From NCBI GenBank assembly GCA_014084085.1, contig NPFB01000210.1:1-29795 (forward strand): a DNA stretch of 29,795 nt. Reading direction: 5' to 3'. A model generated the notes under the pieces. It worked only from the letters and a program-made list of their open reading frames with translations. It did no database searches and had not been told where the DNA came from. Below are positions 17,755 through 26,981 of this stretch, piece by piece (position 1 is the stretch's first letter; the number at the start of each line of letters is the position of its first letter). Position numbers and translations under genes: made by a program. Origin of the DNA: Hondaea fermentalgiana. Lineage: Eukaryota; Sar; Bigyra; Thraustochytrida; Thraustochytriidae.

Positions 17755-18550
17755 GGCCATCATGATCGGCACGAGCTGCCCTGCCCTGTGCCAGCCAAGC
17801 AAGGCTCAGAAGGCGCCTGCCTGCCTTCGTTCGCGGGTCCACGACGATCCGCACGCTCGCTGCAGTGCAGCTGGCTTCGGCAGCTGCAGCTGTTGAGCTC
17901 AGCTGCTGCTCCTCTCCTCGCCCACCCGAGCCACCGACCTGCTATAGGGCCGTGTGGGGTCTCGCTCGCCGAAGGCCCCTGCCGCTTGCTCGGTGTGGGC
18001 TCACGAGCCTCCGGCACCGCCGCGTTCGGCCGGCCCTCCCAAAGACTCCGCGAGCGAGGTGGGAGCCCAGAGAGGACAGGCCGGCCGGAAGCAAGGCCGC
18101 GCAGCCGGGAAGCCTCCGCCGCCCCTTCAAGTTCCTCCTTGTGGCAGTGGCAGCGGCCATGGCGGATTATGAATGTATGGAATAAGCCATGCCGGTGCGG
18201 TGCGGGGCGAGGCGGGGCGCTCGCTCTCTCCGCATCTCCGCACCGCTGCCGCACGCTCACGTAAAAGTTCATGATGACGGACGGACCGGGAGATAAAAAA
18301 CATGAGGAAGGGAGCTGCAGCAGTGAGATGGGCTGACGATCTTGTGGTAGGAAAGCAAGCAAGAGCAACAGCGGCATGCCTCAGACGGCCAGGTGAGCTG
18401 AGCTCCGCACGCCCTGCGTCTGGCCATGGAAAAGGCCACTTGAGGACGTGCGTGCATGAGTGTGTGTGCGTTTGTTCGTGCATGCTTGAAAGGGCGAGCC
18501 ACAAGAGCTCGGCAGGACGGAGCCTGGATTGCTCCGGCTGGCTGGCAGGG

Positions 18551-18575
18551 CGTGGCCTGGTGTGGTGTGGTGCCT
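18551..18575 (+). repeat. TGTGG-type 5-bp repeat tract
   Basis: In-phase pentamers CGTGG, CCTGG, TGTGG, TGTGG, TGCCT. Confidence 0.7.
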
Positions 18576-18705
18576 GCCGCCAATACACGCACGCTCGTTC
18601 GCACGCACGCTGACGCTCGCTCGCTTACTCCCAGACGGTCTCAGCAGGAACGCTGCTCCGCTGCCCTTTGAATTTCCATTTCAACTGGCCCGCACAGGTG
18701 GCCGG

Positions 18706-18735
18706 CTGCACCGCACCGCACCGCACCGCACCGAC
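18706..18735 (+). repeat. CCGCA 5-bp repeat tract
   Basis: CTGCA, then CCGCA four times, then CCGAC, all in one phase. Confidence 0.85.
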
Positions 18736-19626
18736 TGACGTGGTTGATGAGGCAATCAATTCTCATCTTCCCGAGAGAGAATTCCGAGAATTGAGCTGCA
18801 GCTGTTCCCTTGAAGCGGCAGCCAATCAGCCAGTCAACCAGCCCGCCAGCCCGTGCCGCCAGCCCGCAGCCAGGAGATGGCACCTGCAGGTCCCCGACCG
18901 ACCAAACTCAACTCAACTTATCCAAGTTTCCTTCAATTTTCCGCTTTTCCTCATTTTCCGTCATTATAATCTACGTATCAATCAGTTCCGGTCCGTCCAG
19001 CAACGATCCAGCCACAGCCACCCGCCAGCTCAGCTATGCGAACCCGCCTGACCACGCCGCACCGCCGTCGGCAGCGGCAGCGGGCAGCTGGAACTTGCTT
19101 GGTGATCTTTTATACCGCTCGCGCAAAAAGCTCCTCGCTCCCACACCTCGGCTGCTCCTGCCTATAGCCGCAGAGGCCACACGCGGTCGTGGCTAATCGG
19201 GCCTCGTCGACTCCGCTCCGGCGCCGATGCGGGCGGCCCCGCGACTGCGGCCACGGGCGGACCGGGCCTCGCCTGCTTCGCGTCGCTTCGCCTGGCACTG
19301 ACGCCGGCGCAGACCGGACCGGACTGGCCCAGCCGACCCATCGCACGGTCTCGACGGGGCCTCCCCAGGCCCTCTACGGGAAGACCGGCAGAGGGCCTTC
19401 CGCTGCGGCGTGGAAGCCTCCGCCTGCACCAAAGTTGCCTGCCATGCCAGGCCGGGCCGGCGGAGACTTTCCGGCGAAGCTTTGCGCCGGCAGAGCTGCA
19501 GCTGCGGGCGGGCGGGCGGACGGGCGGGCAGCCAGGCAGGCAGGCACTGCCAGGCAGGCGGGGGTGCTCTGTGGCTCTCCCACACGCACACATACTCCAC
19601 ACACTCGAGGAGGCTCCGGAAGTCAA

Positions 19627-21267
19627 TCAATAGAACGCGCGCAGCAACGTCCAGAGAAGCGCCCCGACGGCCACTGCTTTCGAGGTGGCCCCAATACTCG
19701 CGCCAGAATCACTCATGACGGGCGGACTCGAAGGTGCCTCCGTGGTGACGCGACTGTCCACGTCGGTGAGGTTGCCCGGATTGTTCGTCAGGCAGCCGTA
19801 GCTGTGGTAGCCCGAGGCATCTGCGCTCTCGTTGAAAAACGCGTTCAAGACACGCACAGAGCACGCAGAAAAACTCGGCGTACTCGACGAGGTTTCTGTC
19901 GTCACGTAGGCCGCCATGACATTGCCCGATGGACTCGAGCTCTCGCACGTCGAACCAGCGGTGCCATCGTGCTCGAGCCCAAGCTGATGACCAATCTCGT
20001 GCGCGACGATTACTGCAGAAGGCTGCGTTTCCCACTCAATCTGCGATATTGAAGCTGCACTATGCGAGCAGCAACCAGAGCCATCCGTGATGCAGTAGCC
20101 TTCTGGGTCTTCTCCGCCTAGAAGCTCGCGGATCCGATCGCATCCGGCGGTTTGATCGCAAGCCGTCTCCAGGTACGCTAGCCCCACCGTTTGGCCATCG
20201 AAATCCTTTCCGCTCAGCAAATGCAAAATGTCGTGCGTTGGCAACTCGTCCAGGTTAGCATTCCGCCACTCATTCAAGTTCTCCAAGAGGTCATTCGAGT
20301 CCACCTCGCCATTGGAAACCGCGCTCCCATTGATAGGCGCTGGATCTGATAAAAAGATGATTTGGCCTTGGAGAGAGACTCGGATTTCCATTTGGTTCCA
20401 ATCCTGTGAAGCGTAAATGAGGTCCACCATGTTGATGATGGCCACCGTCTCTTCGGACTTGTTTTGCGCATTCGACGAGGCCACACGATCTTCATCGCTT
20501 GCTGCGAGAACCTCAATGTACAGGGCGTCTGCGTCTCGGACCGCGCTGCTTGCAGCCGACGCTTCCCCTGTTGCCGGTCGAATCGTTGTCGCTGATGCCG
20601 CATTCGAGGCATTCGAAAGGCTCGGGGGCACCGTCTTGAGAGGCTTCTTGGGCAAAACCTCATCAATCGATGCAGAACCTTCCTCGAGAACACGCAGTGT
20701 GCGCACCTGCGCTTCGTCTGCACCCTCGACAAAGTCCACGTAGTGGTGCAGCCCATTGTCAAGCACGAGGCCTCTGATACGAGACCCAAAGCGCGAGAAT
20801 GCTGCACGTCGCAGACCTCGAGCATCTGGCGATCCGCTTGACATCTCTACGCCATGATAAAGACCACGGAGAAGTCTTTCTCGCGCGTCAAAGTCTTGCG
20901 TGTCAGCAACGCCATTCCAGTAAGAGGTCTCGACATACGAAGGGGCCAAGAGCCCGCGGTTCTGATGAACTTCAAATACGGTTGCGCTTGCTTCTCCGGG
21001 AAGGACCATGCCAATACGCTCAAGAGTCGCCTCGTCGCTCTCACGAAAGCTCACTTCGCCCTGGAGTGCACGATGATCGCGGTATTCAAGCTCAAGCGCT
21101 TCCACGCTTGTCTCTGCAAGATACGAATTCGAAGCGATTGCAGCCGTCTTACGGTCTCCTCGAGCTTGGCGATGGATCATCGCGCTTACTTGCACAGGCA
21201 TTGTCAAGAGCACCAAAAACGTACTCGTCAGAGAGAGGATCACGCGTTTGCCCCGCCATGTCGTCAT
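19627..21267 (-). CDS. secreted reprolysin-like (M12B/ADAM-type) zinc metalloprotease with GPI-like tail
   Basis: 546 residues from the ATG at 21267, which starts a clear signal peptide (1-29); the frame is open upstream to 21447 but without ATG. Residues about 30-240 resemble an ADAM-type propeptide. The catalytic domain (about 280-500) contains HEIGHQLGLEHD at 423-434, the metzincin zinc motif with three His and catalytic Glu424, followed by a Met-turn at Met451 in NVMAAYV. Cysteines fit disulphides of an extracellular domain (for example CDQTAGC, GCCSHS). After it come a Ser/Thr/Pro stalk and a hydrophobic 17-residue C-terminus, which suggests GPI or simple membrane anchoring. The disintegrin and Cys-rich modules of animal ADAMs are absent. 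The substrate is unknown; surface protein shedding or external protein digestion is likely. Confidence 0.85.
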   Translation of the reverse strand: MTTWRGKRVILSLTSTFLVLLTMPVQVSAMIHRQARGDRKTAAIASNSYLAETSVEALELEYRDHRALQGEVSFRESDEATLERIGMVLPGEASATVFEVHQNRGLLAPSYVETSYWNGVADTQDFDARERLLRGLYHGVEMSSGSPDARGLRRAAFSRFGSRIRGLVLDNGLHHYVDFVEGADEAQVRTLRVLEEGSASIDEVLPKKPLKTVPPSLSNASNAASATTIRPATGEASAASSAVRDADALYIEVLAASDEDRVASSNAQNKSEETVAIINMVDLIYASQDWNQMEIRVSLQGQIIFLSDPAPINGSAVSNGEVDSNDLLENLNEWRNANLDELPTHDILHLLSGKDFDGQTVGLAYLETACDQTAGCDRIRELLGGEDPEGYCITDGSGCCSHSAASISQIEWETQPSAVIVAHEIGHQLGLEHDGTAGSTCESSSPSGNVMAAYVTTETSSSTPSFSACSVRVLNAFFNESADASGYHSYGCLTNNPGNLTDVDSRVTTEAPSSPPVMSDSGASIGATSKAVAVGALLWTLLRAFY

Positions 21268-21880
21268 GGTCACGATGCTCTGGCTGCCTGTCTTGCCCTG
21301 CCTTGCCTTGCGAAGACGCACACGTGCTTGCGCCCGACGGCAGACCCTGTCGGGGGTAGCGTCGCAGGCAACGTCCCGGCGACTTGCTTCGCGGAGGTTC
21401 CTTTCTGATTTGCAACAATGAATGCCTCGGTTTATGCATGAATCCAATCCAGGCCGCGGACCTCCTCCTACCTCTTGAAATTTGCTCGCCTTGCTTCTGC
21501 GGACGCGGATGCTACATGTTCCAGTCCTCGGCCTTTCATTTGTCCTGTGGGGCAGACGCGCGGAGATTGATTTTCTTTGCTATTATTATCCTTGGGGAAC
21601 ACGCACGTACGCGCACGCAAGCCTATACTATCTATCCTGCTCATGGCCATTCCCACTGCTGGGGCAAACGACGCGGACGGAGTCAGTGGTCTGAGAAATG
21701 AACGGATAAAAGTGGCATTCAAATGGAGCTAAGCCCCCACACCAACTCGACTTAAAGTGTACCCCACCTCTTGTTTCACTCGCAATCTCAGCTGGCGAAT
21801 GGATGTGAATTCCTTCTCGTTTTGAAGGGAGGAAAATATGTATGTATGTGGCTTGGTTTACCTGAAAACATTTGAGACCG
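21268..21880. other. spacer upstream of the metalloprotease
   Basis: 613 bases between two minus-strand genes. AT-richer from about 21560, with a short TATG run near 21836-21850. The part next to 21267 is the metalloprotease leader. No supported gene. Confidence 0.5.
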
Positions 21881-22111
21881 TCATTCGTTTGAGTCAGCCT
21901 TTCTTCCTGGCTGCCACTCTGCAAATGTTCGCGGATTGACAGCCTGCATTCGGCCTAGGTCTATATCTTGTCGCGAAGGAAGCTCGATGCGAAGGGCGTC
22001 ATCGTCGTCAGGGTAAGCAGCGGAGCGCGACGCATTGCATTCGGCTCGATAAAGGCGAATGTCGCGGAGCCCGCGTTCCTGCCATTTATCTATCCAAAAA
22101 GAAAAACCCAT
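21881..22111 (-). CDS. possible small protein gene (76 aa), unknown function
   Basis: An ATG at 22111 in context GGCGCGATGG opens 76 codons ending TGA at 21881. The product begins MGFSFWIDKWQERGLRDIRL, then has an acidic DDDD patch and a charged, non-repetitive C-terminal half with two more Trp-containing or Arg-rich stretches. The composition is balanced and unlike the Ala/Arg/Pro-rich spurious frames around it. There is no clear membrane segment. A small mitochondrial or cytosolic protein is possible, but I recognise no family. It is divergent from prefoldin 3, and the 21-bp GCAAGTGC array lies 210 bp upstream of it. Confidence 0.45.
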   Translation of the reverse strand: MGFSFWIDKWQERGLRDIRLYRAECNASRSAAYPDDDDALRIELPSRQDIDLGRMQAVNPRTFAEWQPGRKADSNE

Positions 22112-22675
22112 CGCGCCCACTTCGCAACCCCCCGTCCCCAGCGAAGCAGCCGCGGCCGCCGCAGCCCGAGCCCGCCCCGGCACGGCACGCCACGGCAACC
22201 TCGCCTCTCTTCTCTTGCCTCGTCCGTTCGCAACGGATCAACCAGGAGACCCGACGGCGAACCCGTTCCTTCCTGTTCTGCGACGTGGTCAACCGTCGCT
22301 GCGCCGTTAGGCCCGGGGCGCCAAGGGCCGCAAACGGGCGCGCAAGTGCCGCAAACGGGCGCGCAAGTGCAGCAACGCCGCGCGCAAGTGCCGCGAAGGC
22401 GCCGCAAGTGCAGCAAAGCAAAGCAGACGGCTGATCGATTGACGATCGATTGATCGATCGAAGCAAACGACGAAGAAGCGCGGGCTCCTCGGCGCGCTCG
22501 GCTTGCTCGCTCGCGCGGAGAGGGAGGACGGCAGGCGCGCGGGCGCGCAGGGACGCGGCGAGGCGCCAGCGGCCGCTCCGGAGACGCCAGAGGCGCGCGG
22601 ACGGGCGCTAGCTCGAGCTAGGTGGCGAGCCGGCGAGAGAGCGAGGGATAGCGCGACCGGCAACGCGCGGGGACG
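22112..22675. other. divergent promoter region upstream of prefoldin 3
   Basis: 564 GC-rich bases. It contains in-phase 5-bp units at 22176-22195 (CCCGG, CACGG, CACGC, CACGG), the 21-bp array (22320-22413) and a cluster of ATCGAT/GATCGATC motifs (about 22433-22460). No gene was seen. Confidence 0.55.
22320..22413 (+). promoter_or_regulatory. 21-bp tandem array with GCAAGTGC core
   Basis: GCAAGTGC occurs at 22342, 22363, 22384 and 22404 (spacings 21, 21, 20 bp). A further unit begins at 22321 in which the core reads CCAAGGGC but the remaining 13 bases (CGCAAACGGGCGC) match the next unit. The strand and unit are the reverse complement of the array at 7734-7805, with which it shares an exact 17-mer. 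The array is 265 bp upstream of the prefoldin ATG and 210 bp upstream of the small minus-strand ORF. A binding-site array for one factor is inferred. Confidence 0.6.
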
Positions 22676-23320
22676 ATGGCTTCCGGTGCAGCGGCGACGA
22701 GCGGCGGCGGCAACGCCGCCAAGACGTACCCGTTTGGGCTGGTAGAAAAGCGAACGGAGCGCAACATCCCCATGGTGACCTTTATCTCGGATGTGCCAGA
22801 GTTCATGAAGCAAGATGGCGCCGAGCTGAAAAACGTCATGGAGGCCTTGGATGGCCTCTACAACGAGCTCAAGGCCCTCGAATCTCGCTTCGTAAACATG
22901 CGGCAAGTGCACAAAATGCGCATCCCCGAGATCGAGGAAACTATTTCAGTCGTGGAGTTCTTGCAGAAGAAGGCCGAGGCCGGCGAGGATGAACCCATGA
23001 TCACAAACTTTCAGCTCTCAGCAAGCATCTTCGCCGAGGCAAAGGTTAATTATAACGCCGGGAAGGTCGTACTCTGGCTCGGCGCCTCGACGGCCGCCGA
23101 GCTCACTTTCGAGGAGGCCCTCGACATTCTCAAGACCAATCTCAAGCGCAAGGAAGACCAGCTCGCGCAATGCGAGGAGGATTTGCAGCTTACCAAGAAG
23201 CAGGTCACCACGGCAGAGGTGTGCATGGCACGGGTGTACAACAATGACGTCAAGGAGCGCCGCGCAGAGGCTGCGGCCAAGGCCGCCTCGGGCAAGGCGG
23301 GCGACGAGGAAGAAGAATAG
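22676..23320 (+). CDS. VBP1: prefoldin subunit 3
   Basis: 214 residues, single exon. This is an alpha-type prefoldin subunit (VBP1/PFDN3/Gim2) of the cytosolic hexamer that hands unfolded actin and tubulin to the TRiC/CCT chaperonin. It begins with a short Ala/Gly-rich lead. The N-terminal helix of the coiled coil spans about 40-105, with the conserved IPEIEETI (around 82-89). The beta core includes KVVLWLGAS, and the second helix runs to about 195 and includes TTAEVCMARVYNNDVK, the most family-specific stretch. The C-terminus is Ala/Lys/Glu-rich and ends DEEEE. Length is normal for the family. The start sits in GGACGATGG. It is in tandem with MSH2, 411 bp upstream. Confidence 0.93.
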   Translation: MASGAAATSGGGNAAKTYPFGLVEKRTERNIPMVTFISDVPEFMKQDGAELKNVMEALDGLYNELKALESRFVNMRQVHKMRIPEIEETISVVEFLQKKAEAGEDEPMITNFQLSASIFAEAKVNYNAGKVVLWLGASTAAELTFEEALDILKTNLKRKEDQLAQCEEDLQLTKKQVTTAEVCMARVYNNDVKERRAEAAAKAASGKAGDEEEE

Positions 23321-23731
23321 TTGCTGCACTCTTTTTTTTTTCTCCATCAATTATCTTACCCTTGATAACTTCGCATTTGTTTTGATCGGCCTTTCATTCT
23401 TGCTTGCCGCGCAGCTGCGCCTAGGCCAGCTTTTCTCATGTCGCTTGTGGCCTAGAAAAGGTGGCATGACATGGGCGATTGCTCCAAAAGAGAAGTTTGC
23501 ATTCATCTCGGCTGCTTTTGCCAAAACACATCCGCACGTGCGTGTGTGACGCAGCTGTTGAAGTTTGAACGTGCAATGAGAGGATCACAAGCAAGACCTT
23601 TGCTGCCCGAACCGCTGCCCGTGCCGCTAGCACTGCAGAGTATCGAAGCGAGGCGAGGCAAGGCGTCGCAAGGCGAGGTGAGGTGAGCCACCAAACCCCG
23701 AAAAGCAACTGGCTTAACCGCGACCAGCGCC
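23321..23731. other. spacer between prefoldin 3 and MSH2
   Basis: 411 bases with a T-run just after the prefoldin stop (about 23330-23341), probably its 3' UTR, then the MSH2 promoter. The last 90 bases hold a 5-bp-unit tract. No gene was seen. Confidence 0.6.
23646..23690 (+). repeat. in-phase 5-bp repeat tract upstream of MSH2
   Basis: Nine pentamers in one phase: AAGCG, AGGCG, AGGCA, AGGCG, TCGCA, AGGCG, AGGTG, AGGTG, AGCCA. It ends 41 bases before the MSH2 ATG, so it is probably in the promoter or leader. Confidence 0.85.
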
Positions 23732-26599
23732 ATGGAGGCACTCGTGCGGTGTTGCAGGGCGGACGCTCAAAGGCTAGCGGACAGCATAGATGGAGTCTCT
23801 AGTGCAGTGGATGGTGCGCGGCCCTTGCGCGTGTACCGATTCTTTGACAGGAACGGCGAGTACCACCAGGTTGTAGAGGATGATGCACGGGAACTCGCGA
23901 CCCGATTCTTTCACTCCTCGAGTGTGCTCAAGTACGCCGACGCGCCGCGCAGAGGTGAGGCGGAGAACAGCGCTACCTCCGCGTCCTCCAAGGTGCCGTT
24001 TCTCTCACTCAGCCCGGCAGTCTTTGCCAGCGTCGTCAAGGTCCTCCTGAGCGAAGAAGCCACCATCGTGCGCACCTTTGAGCTCGAGGCCGGCACCTGG
24101 ACCTTGAAACGCGAGGGCTCGGCAGGAAGAACAAGCGAATTCGCTCGCGAAATGGATGCTCTCAGCGACCTTGAACGCGCTGCTGTAGAGCAGGCTTGTG
24201 TGGCCTGCGTGTGGATTCCTAACGCGGCTTCGTCCGGGACCATCGGTGTTGCCATCGTTAACACCACCTTTCGCTCCGTCGGCGCCACGGAGGTCTCTCT
24301 AGACGCTCTCGCGGGCTTGTTAGCCCAAGAAGGAGTATCGCAGTGCGTCGTCGCTGGCGCCGAAGCCAATGCGACCATGTCAACCAAGGTCGAACTCGCA
24401 TTGCGCGCAGCAGGCGCGCGAAGACTGCGGCAGCAGCAAGCTTCGAAAAGGATGCAAAGTGCTTCTGACTCCGCGCAAATTTTGCTCGAAGAAGTGGCCG
24501 CGCTTCTCGGTGTTGATGCAATCTCACAGATCGACGCCTTCCTCGCCGAAACCATTTCTCGCAGCGCAAGCGCAGGATCAGCCCTTGCCGTAGCACTCTC
24601 TGAATTTACAGATGCTGGAGACCCGGCAACCTCGGCGATAAACGCGGGTCCATTCCGCGCAGCCCAACTCTCGCCGGAAGATTCCATGTACATTTCGCCA
24701 AGTACGCTCGAAGCACTGTGCTTGACGCCTCGACCCGCGGCCATGTCTGCAGGTCGCGCTGCGGGAAGCAAGCCAGAATATTCATCCGTCTTCCACTCGT
24801 TCGGAAAAGCATGCCAGACCCCGATGGGCGTACGACGACTCGCGCGCTGGCTGCGGCGGCCCTCCAAAGATATCGTGGCGATCCGTCGCCGTCACGCCGC
24901 CGTGGCTGTCTTGCTAGAGGATATCGCGCTCGCAGAGTCGATTTCCAAAAGCTTGCGTCACGTCCCAGATGGCGAGCGCCTCGCGCTTTCACTTGCGGGA
25001 TTACGCATTAAAGACGGGGAAGCAAGCTTCGCTAGCGTCAAGCACGCACTCAATGCGCTGGTGAGCCTCTTCAAGCTTGTGCGTGCTGCGCAGCGTCTTT
25101 GCGAGCTCTGTAATGCAAACTCAAGTCTTGCTGCCATCGCGGTTGAGACGGGCGCTCCCAATACGCTGCAAGAGGCTCAGCCCTTTGCTGATCACATTGC
25201 CAGCATCATTGACGCAGATGCCTTGCAGCGCGCTTTTCGCCAGCGGGGTTATAACGTTCGTGTGGCGGCACGTTGCTCGCCCCAACTTGAACGACTCGAC
25301 GCTTCCCTGTTGCAAACAAACGCGAGCATCAGAGCGCAAGCGAGTACTCTTGCCACGAGCCTTGGCGCCGATCAGGTACGCATTCGCGGCCACGGTCAGT
25401 ACGACGAATTGCCATGGAGTGTGGACGGTGCCGCGAAAACGGAACGGGCTCCGGCCGGAAAAGGGAGCCGCAAGCGCAAGCGAGCCGTAACTTTGAACTT
25501 GGAACGCAACACAGTCCATGGAACAGTCTTTCGCGTGACGCGCGCCGACGGTCAAGTCCTGCTGCGAAAAAATGGCCCATCGCAGGCGCATCGAGTGCGT
25601 GTCATCTCACGTGACAAGCAGGGCATAAAATTCACAACGGAAGCGCTGAGCAACATTGTCAAGCGTCATGACGCGCTTGAGACCGAATATCTCGAAGCAC
25701 AAGCGCAAATCGTCAGCGAGGCACTCGAAGTGTCTCGGCAGCACGCCCGGCTCTTGCTCGAGGCAGCTGGTTTTGTCGCCGTCATCGATGTTCTTGGCGC
25801 CTTTGCCAAAACAGCAAAGGAAAATGAGTATTGTTGTCCCGAAATGTGTGACCCTGTTCAGCAAGAAGAAAAAGAGAGTTCTCCGCATAGTACGGCTGCA
25901 TCCGAAGCTGTAAATCTAGTCAACCTGCGGCATGTGCTCGCGGAACAACGACTTGGCCGCGAAATGTACATTGCCAACAACTTTGCATCCCCTCAGCACG
26001 CACTGAATATTATTTCGGGTCCGAACATGGGCGGCAAGTCAACGTATTCGAGCAGTGTCGCACTTGCTGCTATTCTGGCCCAAGCCGGGGCCTTTGTGCC
26101 CGCCGATTCAGCACGGCTTCCCGTTTTTGATGCGCTCTTGGCACGTGGAGGCGGCGCCCTCGATGACTCAAGTACTGGATCTTCTACCTTTATGGTTGAG
26201 ATGCGCGATATTGCGAGCATCTTGTCCGTCGCGACGCCGCGCTCGCTTGTCATTGTGGACGAGATTGGTAGAGGCACAAGCACAGACGACGGTTTTGCAC
26301 TTGCAAAGGCGATTGCAGAGCATTTTGTCGACGATATTCGCTGCCTCGTTCTTTTTGCCACGCATTTTCACGAACTCGCTGAATTAACCAGCTCGCGTCC
26401 GGAACGTGTGCAAAATCTTCAGCTCACTGCGCAAGTGCGCGGCGACGATGTCGTCATGCTGTACAAGGTCAAGTCGGGGGCGGCAGACAGATCGTATGGA
26501 ATTTCCGTGGCCAAGATGGCACAGTTTCCGTCAGCGATTCTCGAGGACGCCAAGAAGGAGCTCGAGCGGCTTGAAAAGGATGCGCTCGCATCTCGCTAG
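23732..26599 (+). CDS. MSH2: DNA mismatch repair protein MSH2
   Basis: 955 residues, single exon. MutS homologue that pairs with MSH6 or MSH3 to recognise base mismatches and loops in nuclear DNA. The N-terminal domain has the MSH2-type start FFDRNGEYHQVVEDDARELA. The lever/clamp region follows (about 300-690). The ATPase domain carries Walker A GPNMGGKST (763-771), the signature STFMVEM, Walker B VIVDEIGRG with Asp843-Glu844, and the ATHFHEL switch. SYGISVAKMAQFP marks the C-terminal helical part. The protein then stops within about 25 residues, so the C-terminal extension of about 75 residues found after this point in animal and yeast MSH2 is missing. The lack of an MSH6 or MSH3 N-terminal tail and the domain I sequence favour MSH2 over paralogues. 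Start context GCGCCATGG is strong. Confidence 0.93.
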   Translation: MEALVRCCRADAQRLADSIDGVSSAVDGARPLRVYRFFDRNGEYHQVVEDDARELATRFFHSSSVLKYADAPRRGEAENSATSASSKVPFLSLSPAVFASVVKVLLSEEATIVRTFELEAGTWTLKREGSAGRTSEFAREMDALSDLERAAVEQACVACVWIPNAASSGTIGVAIVNTTFRSVGATEVSLDALAGLLAQEGVSQCVVAGAEANATMSTKVELALRAAGARRLRQQQASKRMQSASDSAQILLEEVAALLGVDAISQIDAFLAETISRSASAGSALAVALSEFTDAGDPATSAINAGPFRAAQLSPEDSMYISPSTLEALCLTPRPAAMSAGRAAGSKPEYSSVFHSFGKACQTPMGVRRLARWLRRPSKDIVAIRRRHAAVAVLLEDIALAESISKSLRHVPDGERLALSLAGLRIKDGEASFASVKHALNALVSLFKLVRAAQRLCELCNANSSLAAIAVETGAPNTLQEAQPFADHIASIIDADALQRAFRQRGYNVRVAARCSPQLERLDASLLQTNASIRAQASTLATSLGADQVRIRGHGQYDELPWSVDGAAKTERAPAGKGSRKRKRAVTLNLERNTVHGTVFRVTRADGQVLLRKNGPSQAHRVRVISRDKQGIKFTTEALSNIVKRHDALETEYLEAQAQIVSEALEVSRQHARLLLEAAGFVAVIDVLGAFAKTAKENEYCCPEMCDPVQQEEKESSPHSTAASEAVNLVNLRHVLAEQRLGREMYIANNFASPQHALNIISGPNMGGKSTYSSSVALAAILAQAGAFVPADSARLPVFDALLARGGGALDDSSTGSSTFMVEMRDIASILSVATPRSLVIVDEIGRGTSTDDGFALAKAIAEHFVDDIRCLVLFATHFHELAELTSSRPERVQNLQLTAQVRGDDVVMLYKVKSGAADRSYGISVAKMAQFPSAILEDAKKELERLEKDALASR

Positions 26600-26981
26600 C
26601 CTGCATCATCGTCAAACAAAGTCACCGTTGCCGTAAACGCTGCCTGACGCAAGAGAGGAAGATATTTTTTTGGAGGGGGGGAAGCGCTTCTTTTCTTTTT
26701 TAAAAATTGGGCCGAGTTTGTTCGATCTTTCCATAAAAGTCAGTAATCTTTCAAACGCAGACATGATATAGATTGAGAGAAGATCGTATCGAGACAACGA
26801 GGCGAATGAGGACAGTGCATCAGGAGGGATCGGAAAAAGAGGGAATTCGGGCAAAATACGATCGGAAATCTAAAAGCACAAGTTGATCCAAAAGATGTCT
26901 TCTTCTTCTTCACACAGCATTCATAATTTGTGCGGCGGAGGTGACAACTGAATTCGCAGCGAGACCAGGAACGAGCGGCGA
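26600..26981. other. spacer between convergent MSH2 and FKBP genes
   Basis: 382 AT-richer bases with homopolymer T and G runs (about 26665-26705). It is 3' flanking sequence of both genes. A frame on the minus strand (26612-26854) is not supported as a gene. Confidence 0.6.

Larger units (their letters stand above)
15334..19626. other. gene-free, GC-rich, repeat-dense region
   Basis: About 4.3 kb with no supported gene. Many frames are open on both strands, but they encode Ala/Arg/Pro/Ser/Gln-rich low-complexity sequence that shadows itself across frames. The region holds microsatellites of unit 2 to 6, the 100-N gap (16413-16512), many GCAGC/CAGCTG motifs and several 5-bp-unit tracts. The first few hundred bases are probably the kinase promoter. 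An ATG frame at 17143-17646 begins with a signal-like stretch but turns into Pro/Ala/Gln-rich sequence and is not called. No tRNA or rRNA pattern was seen by eye. Confidence 0.6.

Noticed and set aside
19189..20052. Plus-strand 287-codon frame
   Set aside because: It is largely antisense to the metalloprotease gene and GC-rich spacer; it has no family features.
26612..26854. Minus-strand frame in the MSH2-FKBP spacer
   Set aside because: Non-ATG start, homopolymer-derived Lys/Phe runs, and it is opposite the MSH2 3' UTR.
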